From a virus, in the IMG/VR virus record IMGVR_UViG_3300001450_000448, positions 1-20,145 of that record: a stretch of DNA of 20,145 nucleotides; one strand, 5' to 3'. Of the stretch, positions 1 through 6,491 are shown piece after piece. Made by a program: the position numbers and the translations under genes. The notes below the pieces were generated by a model, which worked only from the letters and a program-made list of their open reading frames with translations, had not been told where the DNA came from and made no database searches. How positions within the stretch are numbered: position 1 is the first letter of the stretch; every line of letters starts with the position of its first letter.

Positions 1-406
1 GAAGCTGTTCCTTACGGCATATTACCATCTTTGGCTTATTACCGCTATCATAGTCGCGCCACACAGATTGTGGTACGTCCTTCATAATTAAATACTCGAT
101 GGCCTGCTCTTCTGTCATGGCCTCAATGGGCTTGCTATTGTGTAGCAGATAGCCACGAGTATGCTTTTCAAAATCAGGCTGCGCCTCGTCTTGGGCCAGC
201 ATCCAGTAAACTTCAACCGGCGGCAGGATACCGCCCTGTAGCGCACACGCCATCCAGTTGGGGTCAGGCACAAGTATCTTAGCGCACTCATCTACGCTGT
301 CCTCATACACCACACGATACTCTGACTGATGACCTTCTAGGTTTTCCTTCGCCCAACATAGGCGGTCCCATAGGTGTGTGCCTTGAAATTCTGGTGTGTC
401 TATCAT
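1..406 (-). CDS. Conserved phage protein, N-terminal 135 residues (cut by left edge)
   Basis: An open frame starts at ATG 406 (overlapping the preceding TGA as ATGA) and runs off the left edge without a stop, so the C terminus is missing. It begins MIDTPEFQGTHLWDRLCWAK and has VPDPNWMACALQGGILPPVE, VYWMLAQDEAQPDFEKHTRG and TEEQAIEYLIMKDVPQSVWR. I recall this ILPPVEVYW...YLIMKDVP pattern from marine phages, with no established function. Unlike its neighbours it is Trp-, Glu- and Lys-containing and not fibre-like. Its GC content is visibly higher over about 181-300. Confidence 0.7.
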   Translation of the reverse strand, partial: MIDTPEFQGTHLWDRLCWAKENLEGHQSEYRVVYEDSVDECAKILVPDPNWMACALQGGILPPVEVYWMLAQDEAQPDFEKHTRGYLLHNSKPIEAMTEEQAIEYLIMKDVPQSVWRDYDSGNKPKMVICRKEQL

Positions 407-792
407 GCAAGGTCTCCGTGTTGTATTACATGAACAAAAATTCTATCGCCTTTTGAATTTGAACCTGAAAATATTTCGTGACGAGTTGAAGTTGTAGTTA
501 CAGCTACACAAGAGGTAAATGAATTAGCTGGGTCTGTTACAGTATTACCATTACTACCCACAGGAGCCATATTATTAGTGCTATCAAATGCACTGGATAA
601 AGTTATTGTATATTCACCTGAAGCGTGGTCGGTAAACCCACTTACGTTAAGTGACCCACGCGCTGATATAGTGCCTGCTGAACCATCAAAATTCACCCAT
701 CCTTTTGCACTGCCGCCTACAACATACTGCGTATCAACCGTGCCAGCGGTACTGTGTTCTAGAGTATCTGCTTTTATTTTTCCAAGAGCCAT
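403..792 (-). CDS. Tail fibre-type protein, third GDLA paralogue (129 aa)
   Basis: I start it at ATG 792, coupled to the previous stop (TAATG) with GGAG seven to nine bases upstream; a longer frame opens only with TTG at 810. It begins MALGKIKADTLEHSTAGTVD, has SAKGWVNFDGSAGTISARGS and LNVSGFTDHASGEYTITLSS, and ends VIQHGDLA. It is close in layout to the second paralogue but has different loops, as expected of duplicated and diverging host-contact modules. Its final codons again contain GGAGACCTTGCATGA. Confidence 0.7.
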   Translation of the reverse strand: MALGKIKADTLEHSTAGTVDTQYVVGGSAKGWVNFDGSAGTISARGSLNVSGFTDHASGEYTITLSSAFDSTNNMAPVGSNGNTVTDPANSFTSCVAVTTTSTRHEIFSGSNSKGDRIFVHVIQHGDLA

Positions 793-1208
793 TATGCGAG
801 GTCTCCACAAAATTGCATTTGAACATACTCAACGTCCTGCAAAGCTTGATTATCGGAACGTGCTATCTGAAGTTTATTTACGCCAGTTGTAGCTTGGTCA
901 GTGCTTGCGTCATTGATACACATATCCGTATATGAGCCTTTAACTGAAGATGTCCCAACAACCGAAAAATCATTATTTGCAAAAGCATTTGTTACGTTTA
1001 TTCCATACACTCCAGTTCCATCGTCATCGCTGGACGAGACGTTAAGACTATCTCTTACTGTTGCGCCTGATGCTGTACCATCAAAGTTCACCCAAGCCTT
1101 CGCCAGCCCCTGCTGTAAGCTAGTAGTCGTGCTATTACCTTCGCCTGTAACGAGGATAACGCCAGCGGTGCCTACGCCAGTGAGTTTGTCTGTTTTTACC
1201 TCACTCAT
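792..1208 (-). CDS. Tail fibre-type protein, second GDLA paralogue (138 aa)
   Basis: Starts SEVKTDKLTGVGTAGVILVT and contains LAKAWVNFDGTASGATVRDS and LNVSSSDDDGTGVYGINVTN, ending MQFCGDLA. The AWVNFDG...RDSLNVSS...GTGxYxI block is a known repeating module in marine phage tail proteins, from memory. It overlaps both neighbours, with the ribosome site for the next gene inside its own last codons (GGAGACCTCGCATAATG). Likely receptor-facing. Confidence 0.7.
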   Translation of the reverse strand: MSEVKTDKLTGVGTAGVILVTGEGNSTTTSLQQGLAKAWVNFDGTASGATVRDSLNVSSSDDDGTGVYGINVTNAFANNDFSVVGTSSVKGSYTDMCINDASTDQATTGVNKLQIARSDNQALQDVEYVQMQFCGDLA

Positions 1209-1555
1209 GCTAGGTCTCCGTGCAACATAGTAGATTGTGCGCGGTCAGTGAAAGTAGAAGACTCAACCATATTTCCTCTATATCCCGTAGATGACTGAGC
1301 GTCTATGTAAGGCTTGTCCATAACATTACCTTGCGGCGAAATACATATAGACATAGAGTTTCCATCCATGTTGCTTGTAAAGGCTATAGTTTGTTTTCCT
1401 GTACCAGTGTCTGCCATTGAAGCCACGTTAAAACTTTTTAAAATAGTTGTGCCAGCTTCATTACCTAAATGAAAACATTTAGCCGCTGTCTGCTTAGTCA
1501 ACGTAGCCGCACCACCGCCTGTTGATTGAATGGTATCTGCTTTTAATGTACTCAT
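1205..1555 (-). CDS. Tail fibre-type protein, first of three GDLA paralogues (116 aa)
   Basis: Opens STLKADTIQSTGGGAATLTK, continues KCFHLGNEAGTTILKSFNVA and SMADTGTGKQTIAFTSNMDG, and ends MLHGDLA. The order KxDTxxS-x-AxxxxxxxxxGTxxxxSxNVxSxxDxGTG is shared with the next two proteins. This one is the most diverged (FHLGNEAG where the others have VNFDG). A beta-rich tail-tip or fibre module is likely. The end codes GGAGACCTAGCATGA, which also supplies the ribosome site for the next gene. Confidence 0.65.
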   Translation of the reverse strand: MSTLKADTIQSTGGGAATLTKQTAAKCFHLGNEAGTTILKSFNVASMADTGTGKQTIAFTSNMDGNSMSICISPQGNVMDKPYIDAQSSTGYRGNMVESSTFTDRAQSTMLHGDLA

Positions 1556-2007
1556 AGCGTCACCAATGTCCCACCGTTTTCCACGGTTAATGTAACACCA
1601 GAAGCCACAGTAAATGGGCCAGTTACGTTGGCGTTCTCTGTGGCTAGTATAGTGATGTCAGATGTAAGTGATTGTGCGTTGGTACGAAACAAACCACCGC
1701 CCTTGAAGTTACCCTTGTTCTCAGCGGCAGGAGCGACTGTGCCAAGGGCGTTACCAAGGTAGTTTACAAATATATTGTTACCAGCGTTACTAGATGGAGC
1801 CGCACTAAAGGTAAGCGTTGTGCCATTCGGGACAGTGTATGCGTCCCCAGCTTCCTGAATAACGCCGTCCACGGAAACCAATATGCTCTGGGCAGAGCTT
1901 ACAGAAGTTGTAAGCGTAAACGTAGTCGCGCTGCCATCACCACTAAACTCTTGAACAGCAGGAATGCTCTCAAAGTTTGTAGCAGGATTGTTACCATAAT
2001 ACGGCAT
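1552..2007 (-). CDS. Tail fibre-associated protein (151 aa)
   Basis: Begins PYYGNNPATNFESIPAVQEF, then has FSGDGSATTFTLTTSVSSAQ and SILVSVDGVIQEAGDAYTVP, the FxGDGxxTxFTL...DGVxQ pattern I know from phage tail fibres. The C terminus, GPFTVASGVTLTVENGGTLV, also recurs at fibre ends. It is probably a receptor-side fibre or fibre connector. GGAGA upstream and a TGATG overlap suggest coupled translation with the previous gene. Confidence 0.7.
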   Translation of the reverse strand: MPYYGNNPATNFESIPAVQEFSGDGSATTFTLTTSVSSAQSILVSVDGVIQEAGDAYTVPNGTTLTFSAAPSSNAGNNIFVNYLGNALGTVAPAAENKGNFKGGGLFRTNAQSLTSDITILATENANVTGPFTVASGVTLTVENGGTLVTL

Positions 2008-2336
2008 CAGGTGATCTCCATAATACTCGCTACTGTGTCAACGCTGTTGGCGGTATCTGATTGAATTATCAAACTGTGACCCGCCTCCAACACAATCTTG
2101 TTTCCAGCCATGTACTCAAAACTAGACGCGGAAGGGATAGGTATATCTTTTGCAAGAAATACAACCTGCCCAGCGTTGAGCTTGATGTCTACGGTAACTT
2201 GACTTGTTGAAGTGTTAGCTAAAGTCAGGCCAATAACAACCGTAGTAGTGCTTGCTGGCGCGGTGTAGACAGTCATATCACTTGCCGCGACTACATTTGC
2301 TCCGTTGAACACTTTGTTCTTAAACGTATTAGCCAT
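2007..2336 (-). CDS. Small tail-region protein (109 aa)
   Basis: Starts ANTFKNKVFNGANVVAASDM and TVYTAPASTTTVVIGLTLAN, then shows DIKLNAGQVVFLAKDIPIPS and KIVLEAGHSLIIQSDTANS. This all-beta layout is familiar from small phage proteins encoded beside tail fibres, probably a jelly-roll-like or fibre-tip module. AGGGG precedes its ATG. Its stop overlaps the next start as TGATG. Confidence 0.65.
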   Translation of the reverse strand: MANTFKNKVFNGANVVAASDMTVYTAPASTTTVVIGLTLANTSTSQVTVDIKLNAGQVVFLAKDIPIPSASSFEYMAGNKIVLEAGHSLIIQSDTANSVDTVASIMEIT

Positions 2337-2347
2337 GAGTTTACCCC

Positions 2348-2815
2348 TTAACCTACATCGTCAAGTAAAGCGATAACGATTGCGTTAGCTGTTGCATCAC
2401 CCGTTCCGCCAAAATCGGAAGAAATAGCATGAAGGTCTGCAACGGTTACATTAGGTAAACGACCAAACCATGTTTCTGATGCGCCAATAAAGATACCGTC
2501 AGCTAGGTCGTTTGCTGCGGTGCCTGCGTCAATCGAAAGCATAATACCGTCTGCGGAAGATAGGTTCTGAACAAACAGAAATTTAACCTTATCGCCCGTT
2601 GCAACCGCTGTTGGAGCGGTATCTTGGTCAACCGCCGTATAATCAATAAACGAGCCAGCAATCAAATCAGCAGAAGTTGTAGTAACCGCTGTTTTCTTGT
2701 AATACCACTTATCGTTTACGTCTACAGGAGCAACATTCATGCTCCCTGATAGCGTCACCGCTATCTCGTCTGGCAACATTGTTGCCGAAATTGAAATGCT
2801 TGCTGAGTTTGCCAT
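2348..2815 (-). CDS. Tail-region hypothetical virion protein (155 aa)
   Basis: A beta-prone acidic protein starting ANSASISISATMLPDEIAVT, with VNDKWYYKKTAVTTTSADLI, KVKFLFVQNLSSADGIMLSI and SETWFGRLPNVTVADLHAIS. No family can be named with confidence. It lies within a run of similar sized fibre or tail proteins with its own AGGAG site, and has no membrane segment or enzyme motif. Composition is like its neighbours, so a virion role is likely. Confidence 0.6.
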   Translation of the reverse strand: MANSASISISATMLPDEIAVTLSGSMNVAPVDVNDKWYYKKTAVTTTSADLIAGSFIDYTAVDQDTAPTAVATGDKVKFLFVQNLSSADGIMLSIDAGTAANDLADGIFIGASETWFGRLPNVTVADLHAISSDFGGTGDATANAIVIALLDDVG

Positions 2816-2824
2816 TTTTTACTC

Positions 2825-3337
2825 CTATCCTAAAGCTATGGCTAGGGCCGTAGCTGTACCAGCTATAGCCGTATTATTATCTAGTTGAAGACTATCCCCA
2901 ACGCTCACTACGCCACCACCAGAACCCGCGCCATCAGCATAGACAATGTCTGTGCTACCATTAGCGATAGTGACCACAGTTCCTGATCCTTGTTTAATCT
3001 GTGCGCTGCGGCTCCCAGTCAAGGAGTTTTTTATAATGAAGAATTTTGCTGCTGTGTTAGGCGCAATCGTGACCACATTGGTTCCACCAAGGTCAGACCC
3101 GCTGTCAATAATGTTAATGACGGAAAACATACCTGTCTGAACATTGCTTTGTCCAGAAGTAGGAGAAGCCACTCGTATAGTAAGATCAGTTGTTAAATCT
3201 GAAGCTGTTAGGTCTGCCGCACCTGTTACTCTGTCAAAAATATCAAAGTTGAAATTGGTGACATCGCCCCAAGTACCAGACAACTCACCTGTGGCTGGTT
3301 TTTCTATACCCAGGTTTGTACTAAACGAACTAGCCAT
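2825..3337 (-). CDS. Tail fibre-type protein (170 aa)
   Basis: Opens SSFSTNLGIEKPATGELSGT and WGDVTNFNFDIFDR, an N-terminal signature I recall from phage fibre proteins that attach to the tail. The later part has FFIIKNSLTGSRSAQIKQGS and IVYADGAGSGGGVVSVGDSL, beta-prone and typical of fibre shafts. At 170 residues it is short for a receptor-binding fibre, so it may be an adaptor or one of several short spikes. AGGAG lies before the ATG. Confidence 0.7.
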   Translation of the reverse strand: MASSFSTNLGIEKPATGELSGTWGDVTNFNFDIFDRVTGAADLTASDLTTDLTIRVASPTSGQSNVQTGMFSVINIIDSGSDLGGTNVVTIAPNTAAKFFIIKNSLTGSRSAQIKQGSGTVVTIANGSTDIVYADGAGSGGGVVSVGDSLQLDNNTAIAGTATALAIALG

Positions 3338-3346
3338 ACATTGCTC

Positions 3347-3904
3347 CTATGCCGCTATATCTGTCCACGAAGGCGTTTGTGACGGGGTGTCCTTCGTCCA
3401 GTCTGTTGATACGCCTGCCACTGCTACCCAATTTGGAGTTTGGTCAACATCAATTTCATCATATATCAGGACTATACCAGTATTTGCAGACGCTGTAACC
3501 CCCGTAACTAAATACTTAGATTCTATAACAGGGATAGTAGTTGCATTTCCTGTTGCGGTGCTTCCTGTAGCACCTACATCAGCGTTTGCAGTAACACTTT
3601 CAGAGCCTACCGCTGAAGTAGCAGTAGAACCCGTAACAGCATATTTAGACTCTAAAACAGGGACGGTGGTGGCAAGACCGTTTGCACTTGCCCCAGTTGG
3701 GACAATTACACAGGTTCCTGTAACACCCTCATCCCCAAGACTTGTTGTGGCTACTGCCCCAACGCCAGCTACATTAGCCGAACAGTTTGTGGTTTCCTCA
3801 CCAAGCGAGGTGGTTCCTACAACGCCCGTAACAGCAACAGGAAGCGCCTCGTTCCAAGCTAGTTGGCCCCAAGTGCCGCGTCCCCAACCATTAATAATTG
3901 CCAC
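3347..3904 (-). CDS. Repeat-rich tail fibre-type protein, GTG start (185 aa)
   Basis: The start codon is GTG at 3904, with GGAG seven bases upstream. The N terminus INGWGRGTWGQLAWNE is a Trp/Gly-rich motif recalled from marine phage fibre-type proteins. It is followed by irregular units with TTSLGEE / TTSLGDE, and by a duplicated TVPVLESKYAVTG / TIPVIESKYLVTG pair. The C terminus is VDQTPNWVAVAGVSTDWTK. The repeats and lack of charge suit a beta-structured fibre or tail surface protein. Confidence 0.65.
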   Translation of the reverse strand: MAIINGWGRGTWGQLAWNEALPVAVTGVVGTTSLGEETTNCSANVAGVGAVATTSLGDEGVTGTCVIVPTGASANGLATTVPVLESKYAVTGSTATSAVGSESVTANADVGATGSTATGNATTIPVIESKYLVTGVTASANTGIVLIYDEIDVDQTPNWVAVAGVSTDWTKDTPSQTPSWTDIAA

Positions 3905-3916
3905 GGGATTACTCCA

Positions 3917-4369
3917 TTACGCTATGCGGATAATGGCATTACTCGCATCGGCTGTCGGAAACTGCACTGTAAAAGTACCAGAAGTAGATGTTTTGTTAGA
4001 GGTAAAATCTAAGACTGCTACTGCTTTATCGCCGTTTGTGTCATTGTAAATCAAGGCACCCATCGCAGTTATAGTAGCGGTAGTGAAGCTAAGATCCGCA
4101 AAATCAGTAAGGGCCGTAGTTCCAGAGGTGGTTGGAGCAATATTAGTTAACGCAGTTCCACCTGTAGCGTAAGACCCACTTGAAGCAACTTCTCCTGTTG
4201 TAACAAAGGCAGTTGTTGCCGCGCCTAAAGTTGCTGTAGAGCTAGATTTTCCACCGCTACTTTCGGCATATAACGCAAGTTTAAACGAATTACCGTTTGT
4301 AGCAAAATTATGTGTGCCTAACATCAGTTCTTGCTTAAATGATGTACACATCGCTTGTGCAATAGCCAT
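3917..4369 (-). CDS. Tail-region virion structural protein, beta-rich (150 aa)
   Basis: Opens AIAQAMCTSFKQELMLGTHN and continues NSFKLALYAESSGGKSSSTA, then SATL-like Thr/Ala repeats, AMGALIYNDTNGDKAVAVLD and a conserved-looking end FTVQFPTADASNAIIRIA. I recognise this overall pattern from many phage tail regions, where it is annotated as a structural or hypothetical protein. It is beta-prone and lacks enzyme motifs. GGGAG precedes the ATG, which overlaps the upstream stop (TAATG). Confidence 0.7.
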   Translation of the reverse strand: MAIAQAMCTSFKQELMLGTHNFATNGNSFKLALYAESSGGKSSSTATLGAATTAFVTTGEVASSGSYATGGTALTNIAPTTSGTTALTDFADLSFTTATITAMGALIYNDTNGDKAVAVLDFTSNKTSTSGTFTVQFPTADASNAIIRIA

Positions 4370-4656
4370 TACAGTCTCCCTATAGCTTGGGCTAGTTCCA
4401 GTTGACCCGCTTCACGGACTTTCGCACAAATTGTAGCACGTTCTTCCTTTCTAGCCAACTGTACATAATAATGCACCAGATTGTGAACTTTATCCTTAAA
4501 AGCCTCAGCTTGAAGTCTAATAGGTTCAGGAGCATCGTCAGAAATATAAATAATTTTGTTTGCTGCCATTTCCGCAATTTGATCATTAGATAAGCCTCCG
4601 TTGTCTGAGGTTATAATGTTTACGGCTCCCACCGTAGCTACACTTAAATCAAACAT
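4369..4656 (-). CDS. Small conserved helical phage protein (95 aa)
   Basis: I start it at ATG 4656, preceded by GGAAGG at seven bases; the longer frame begins with TTG at 4671. It overlaps the Rossmann-like gene by eight bases. After a short beta start (FDLSVATVGAVNIITSDNGG) it has LSNDQIAEMAANKIIYISDD, PEPIRLQAEAFKDKVHNLVH and a C terminus with REAGQLELAQAIGRL. I recall the same protein as a partner of the Rossmann-like gene in several phages. Function unknown; probably a structural or chaperone-type helper. Confidence 0.7.
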   Translation of the reverse strand: MFDLSVATVGAVNIITSDNGGLSNDQIAEMAANKIIYISDDAPEPIRLQAEAFKDKVHNLVHYYVQLARKEERATICAKVREAGQLELAQAIGRL

Positions 4657-5326
4657 TATCGTGCCTTCCAAATAAGATAGGGTTGCTTTCCACGGGCTCT
4701 GGCGGCATAACTTCTGATTGTTTTGTTATCACTAGCCCTCCATTTTCTACCATTTGAACAAATGGGTCATCAAGTCTATGGTATCCATATAGCTTTTCGT
4801 TGTCAGGAACATTCGTGTCTAATAAAGTAGACCTATGGGCCACTTCAATTTTAATCCCCTTTGAAACAGCTATAGCGCACCAAAACTCAACACATGCCCT
4901 GCCTGATTCCGCCATACTTACATCTCTGTAAGTATAGTCAATTCCATAAAGACAAATCTTAGTTGCTTTTGCCCAGATAGCATAAGCAACAGCATAAGCA
5001 ACGGTGTTGTTAAAATAACAGTAGCCAAGTTCAGTAGCTACTTCTTTGAGGGGAAACAGTTCTAACTGTTTTACTCGTTTATCTAACTGACAAGTAATAA
5101 TAGGTTTTTTGTTCTGTTTTAAAAACTTACGAGCAATACCCGTTTGAGATCCAGCGTTTTCTGAATCAAGAAACCTAGACACAGGATCCATCATAAACGT
5201 TTTATCAACGTGAATAATACCACCAATACAGTTTATACCCCATACTTCGTCAAATTCTTCAGAGGCAACTCGCGCAGATATATAATCAGCGTAGCTGCTT
5301 CCAAGCCCAACAATTGCTATTTTCAT
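4649..5326 (-). CDS. Rossmann-like conserved phage protein of unknown function (225 aa)
   Basis: Starts MKIAIVGLGSSYADYISARV, a beta strand and Gly-rich loop as in nucleotide-binding folds. Further conserved-looking parts are FDEVWGINCIGGIIHVDKTF (25-44), FNNTVAYAVAYAIWAKATKI (105-124), LYGIDYTYRDVSMAESGRAC (126-145) and the HRSTLLD segment (164-170). The layout recalls the MptE-like/DUF115 group and similar sugar- or nucleotide-handling proteins, but the match is by shape only. It is unusual to see an enzyme-like protein between neck and fibre genes. Both ends overlap neighbours by a few bases. Confidence 0.65.
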   Translation of the reverse strand: MKIAIVGLGSSYADYISARVASEEFDEVWGINCIGGIIHVDKTFMMDPVSRFLDSENAGSQTGIARKFLKQNKKPIITCQLDKRVKQLELFPLKEVATELGYCYFNNTVAYAVAYAIWAKATKICLYGIDYTYRDVSMAESGRACVEFWCAIAVSKGIKIEVAHRSTLLDTNVPDNEKLYGYHRLDDPFVQMVENGGLVITKQSEVMPPEPVESNPILFGRHDNV

Positions 5327-6174
5327 GTCTTGTTTGCCCTTACTAGCCCTTCACGATATGCGTCTGTGTTCTCTACACCATCAGCGTAGTTCTTCAGCCT
5401 TTGAAGAGACTCTGCATACCTAGCTATGTATAACTGAAGTATGTCTGTCTCGCCCTTCATAAATGTATAAGCCTCAATTAATGAAGCATACAACAGAGCA
5501 TTAGGGGCATTTTCGCTTACCCATGTTAAAGTAGAATCAGCACCAGTAGAAACAACTGTGCCTGTTGCACCGCTTGTTGCTCCTGTAACTGTTTCACCTA
5601 CTGTGAAATCTGTGCTAGGAATAATAATCCTAGATGTGGTGGATGTTAAAGCCTCTCCAATTGTGGTTGTTGCGCCACTTGTGCTACCTGTAATTGTTTC
5701 ACTGTCAACAAAAGTCCCAGTAACACTGCTTAAAGTTAACACAAACTGACTTACAGTTAGGCTATCTGGCCTATAAAAATAATGCAATTCAGCAGAGTAA
5801 CTGGTGTCAGGAACAGGAGACAAAATAAAGTTTTGATAATCATAAACAGCGTAATATTTTGGAGTTCCAGTTGCAGATGTAGGATTAAACTCTTGTATAA
5901 AATTAACGTCTTTCTGTAATAAAAATTCTTTAGTGCTAGAATTTGTAACACTTAAGCTAAAAGAAGCTAAGTAATCTGTGGGAACAGCTAAGAACTGGTT
6001 ATCAGAAGTTGTTGTTCCAGTTACGTTCTTGCGAAAATAGTCTAAATCAACTTCTTTTAATATTCTTTCTTCTGCATTTTTAATGAAGAAACTAAGGTTG
6101 CTTATAAAAGTAGCCTCAGAGTTTTCTGTCCATTGTTGCAAAGCTGTCTTTAATGTTGAATATGTAAAGCTCAT
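5323..6174 (-). CDS. Connector/neck or tail tube protein with an inserted repeat domain (283 aa)
   Basis: The N-terminal part has YSTLKTALQQWTENSEATF, NLSFFIKNAEERILKEVDL and DYFRKNVTGTTTSDNQFLAV; the C-terminal part has NAPNALLYASLIEAYTFMKG and RYAESLQRLKNYADGVE. I recall both halves as one continuous family in marine phages, placed in the neck or tail nozzle. Between them, residues about 143-213 are a beta-rich insert with two related units, ETITGSTSGATTTIG and ETVTGATSGATGTVV. The host family normally joins YFYRPDSLT-like and WVSENAPN-like segments more directly. Assigning a precise ring position is not possible. Confidence 0.7.
   Translation of the reverse strand: MSFTYSTLKTALQQWTENSEATFISNLSFFIKNAEERILKEVDLDYFRKNVTGTTTSDNQFLAVPTDYLASFSLSVTNSSTKEFLLQKDVNFIQEFNPTSATGTPKYYAVYDYQNFILSPVPDTSYSAELHYFYRPDSLTVSQFVLTLSSVTGTFVDSETITGSTSGATTTIGEALTSTTSRIIIPSTDFTVGETVTGATSGATGTVVSTGADSTLTWVSENAPNALLYASLIEAYTFMKGETDILQLYIARYAESLQRLKNYADGVENTDAYREGLVRANKT
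5536..5748 (-). repeat. Inserted domain with two GETVTG-TSGATG repeats
   Basis: Codes for residues about 143-213 of the connector protein. Two units about 35 residues apart share E-T-(I/V)-T-G-x-T-S-G-A-T-x-T. The motif recurs, from memory, in surface-exposed phage structural proteins as a beta-turn repeat. The reading frame is continuous through it. Confidence 0.6.
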
Positions 6175-6491
6175 GTTGTCACCGTTACCGTTCCTAAACT
6201 AGCAGTAGCCTCAAAGCTATTTAGTTCGGTTCCTATTATGCCAAGACCAGTGTTGGTATAAACAACAAAAGCCATAAAATCTTCACCTATTTGAATGTCT
6301 GGACGAGCATCACGCAAAGATTCTGCATCAATTGTATGTCTAACAGATTCTATTTGAGGATGCTTTTCTTCGTATTCGTCTTTTCCAACAAGAAGCCCAT
6401 TCCACTCCTTTCTCATGTCGCGCAAACGATACCTAAATCCAGATCTGTCAGAAATACCATAAGCATCTTTCCCAGCGGCAAATTTACCCAT
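6171..6491 (-). CDS. Conserved virion protein with a Cys-less zinc-ribbon-like N terminus (106 aa)
   Basis: The N terminus has SDRSGFRYRLRDMRKEWNG (14-32) and then KDEYEEKHPQIE (37-48). From memory, relatives in cyanophages carry CDxCGFRY and a second Cys pair at the same places, i.e. a zinc ribbon; this protein has no Cys at all. The C-terminal 35 residues are beta-prone (TGLGIIGTELNSFEATASLG, then TVTVTT), like a small virion domain. It is encoded between two connector-like proteins, with TAATG and ATGA overlaps, suggesting a neck or tail component. Confidence 0.65.
   Translation of the reverse strand: MGKFAAGKDAYGISDRSGFRYRLRDMRKEWNGLLVGKDEYEEKHPQIESVRHTIDAESLRDARPDIQIGEDFMAFVVYTNTGLGIIGTELNSFEATASLGTVTVTT

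Noticed and set aside
793-810. TTG start giving a 135-aa third GDLA paralogue
   Set aside because: The ATG at 792 has GGAG upstream, a TAATG junction and matches paralogue starts.
3144-4049. 301-aa plus-strand open frame
   Set aside because: It is antisense to three well-supported minus-strand tail genes with good ribosome sites. Val/Thr/Pro richness is what the reverse frame of Thr/Ala/Gly-rich fibre genes gives. No promoter or ribosome site was noticed.
4657-4671. TTG start giving a 100-aa version of the helical partner protein
   Set aside because: GGAAGG lies inside this extension and is correctly spaced for the ATG at 4656.
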